From contig OX463820.1 in NCBI GenBank assembly GCA_949825045.1, positions 6,150,501 through 6,214,500 on the forward strand: a DNA stretch of 64,000 nt, written 5' to 3'. Position 1 is the stretch's first letter. Each line of letters opens with the position of its first letter. The notes beneath the pieces were generated by a model that was given only the letters and a program-made list of their open reading frames with translations, did no database searches and was not told where the DNA came from. This DNA comes from Argyresthia goedartella (lineage: Eukaryota; Arthropoda; Insecta; Lepidoptera; Argyresthiidae). The position numbers were made by a program, and so were the translations under genes. Shown here piece after piece: positions 63,198 to 64,000 of this stretch.

Positions 63198-64000
63198 TAA
63201 TGACTTCTAATGAGAGTGAAACGGAAATTGTAGTACGCCAAATTTAAGGGGAAAGCCAAACTGGCCATGAAAAATTTATTATCAAAGAAGTCCAGGGAAA
63301 GTCCTGGAGAATTGAATAGATTTTTTGTAGAATTTTCATTTATTTCCCTGCATCTTTTTGAAAAAAAGAACCATACAAACCTCGGCTGAAATGGCAACCT
63401 TAATTTGCGAATTAAAACATCAATTTTATAGGCTGTTTACCGGTATTGCCAGTGCCTTCATTTGCACCAATGCGTGCATCGCTAGCGCGGCGTGCGGATC
63501 AAACAAAACCATGGCGCCATTTTATAATTTTCCATGAATATTATTATCAAAGTTCATTATTATCAAAGTCTGCTTTTTCTTCGCCAGTGTGTTGAAAAAA
63601 GTCGTATGAAACACAGGTGTATAGATGATTAGACACCCGGCTAACTTTTAGAATAATACCGCCTCGTGGGTGATGATCACCTTTGTAAACTTGCATCATA
63701 ATGTACTTTATATACTACGGGGTCAAACATTTGATCTTGGCTTGTCACATTACAGGGCACAGGAGACTGTTCTCGGTGGGATAGCACCCTTATTGATTTA
63801 CTCTTTTACTTATCCAGATTCATGTCTGATGCTGTCAATGTATCCATGAATATAAATTGGCTGGCATTAATTTGAATTCTGGCATGATATGCCGGTTGTA
63901 AGGGTTACACTTGAATGGTATATTAGCCTATGTTGATGTGAATGGTTTGAACGCACAGAATACTGTTATTTTTAATAATATGTTTTACGGCCCTGGAATC
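63198..64000. other. Non-coding stretch to window end
   Basis: AT-rich, with no ORF, repeat or exon that I can support. It probably lies in the AP-1 gamma intron. Confidence 0.4.

Overview
The window looks like nuclear DNA from an insect, most probably a moth or butterfly. It is AT-rich with split genes that use GT-AG introns. It carries BEL/Pao and Ty3/gypsy LTR elements, DD37D (maT-like) mariners, tRNA-derived SINEs and several short dispersed repeats that I associate with Lepidoptera. No bacterial-type operons, CRISPR arrays or rRNA genes are visible. The species is not determined.

Left part, 1-30 kb, is mostly mobile DNA. A BEL/Pao element enters from the left edge (1 to about 4.4 kb), internally deleted but with a long intact RNase H-integrase frame. 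A SINE follows at 5.2 kb and an orphan candidate coding exon at 6.3 kb. At 8.6-9.4 kb is a decayed envelope-like gene of the errantivirus/baculovirus-F type. A TIR transposon (11.3-12.2 kb) lies directly against a foldback element (12.2-12.65 kb). From 14.3 to 29.3 kb lies one old minus-strand BEL/Pao element broken by later insertions: a 6.9 kb gypsy element with 330 bp LTRs and a GTAC target duplication, a 1.3 kb mariner, a LINE-like 3' end, a partly duplicated SINE tail and a 0.4 kb repeat. Removing the gypsy and the mariner leaves about 6.7 kb, a normal BEL length.

Middle, 31-43 kb. A minus-strand tetraspanin gene has four in-phase exons (34534 to 31398), and its last exon was not found. 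A 909-codon intronless minus-strand gene (35374-38103) matches the ciliary protein CFAP70. Next come a LINE fragment interrupted by a repeat and a nearly full-length but broken non-LTR retrotransposon (39.3-42.5 kb).

Right part, 46-64 kb. Two plus-strand host genes lie 337 bp apart. Arfrp1 (46236-51497, five exons, 203 codons) encodes a trans-Golgi Arf-like GTPase. The 5' part of the AP-1 gamma adaptin gene starts at 51835, has three alternative in-phase first-exon candidates and continues beyond the window. Both proteins act at the trans-Golgi network, so the adjacency is notable. The remainder holds LINE remnants, a second copy of the foldback element and a second mariner in inverse orientation.

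I see no convincing new molecular system. The strongest leads are the Arfrp1/AP-1 gamma pair with its alternative N-termini, the dated nest of insertions, and two adjacent related foldback elements inside a tetraspanin intron. Exon limits were set by hand from splice signals and reading phase, and family names rest on motif recognition without database searches.
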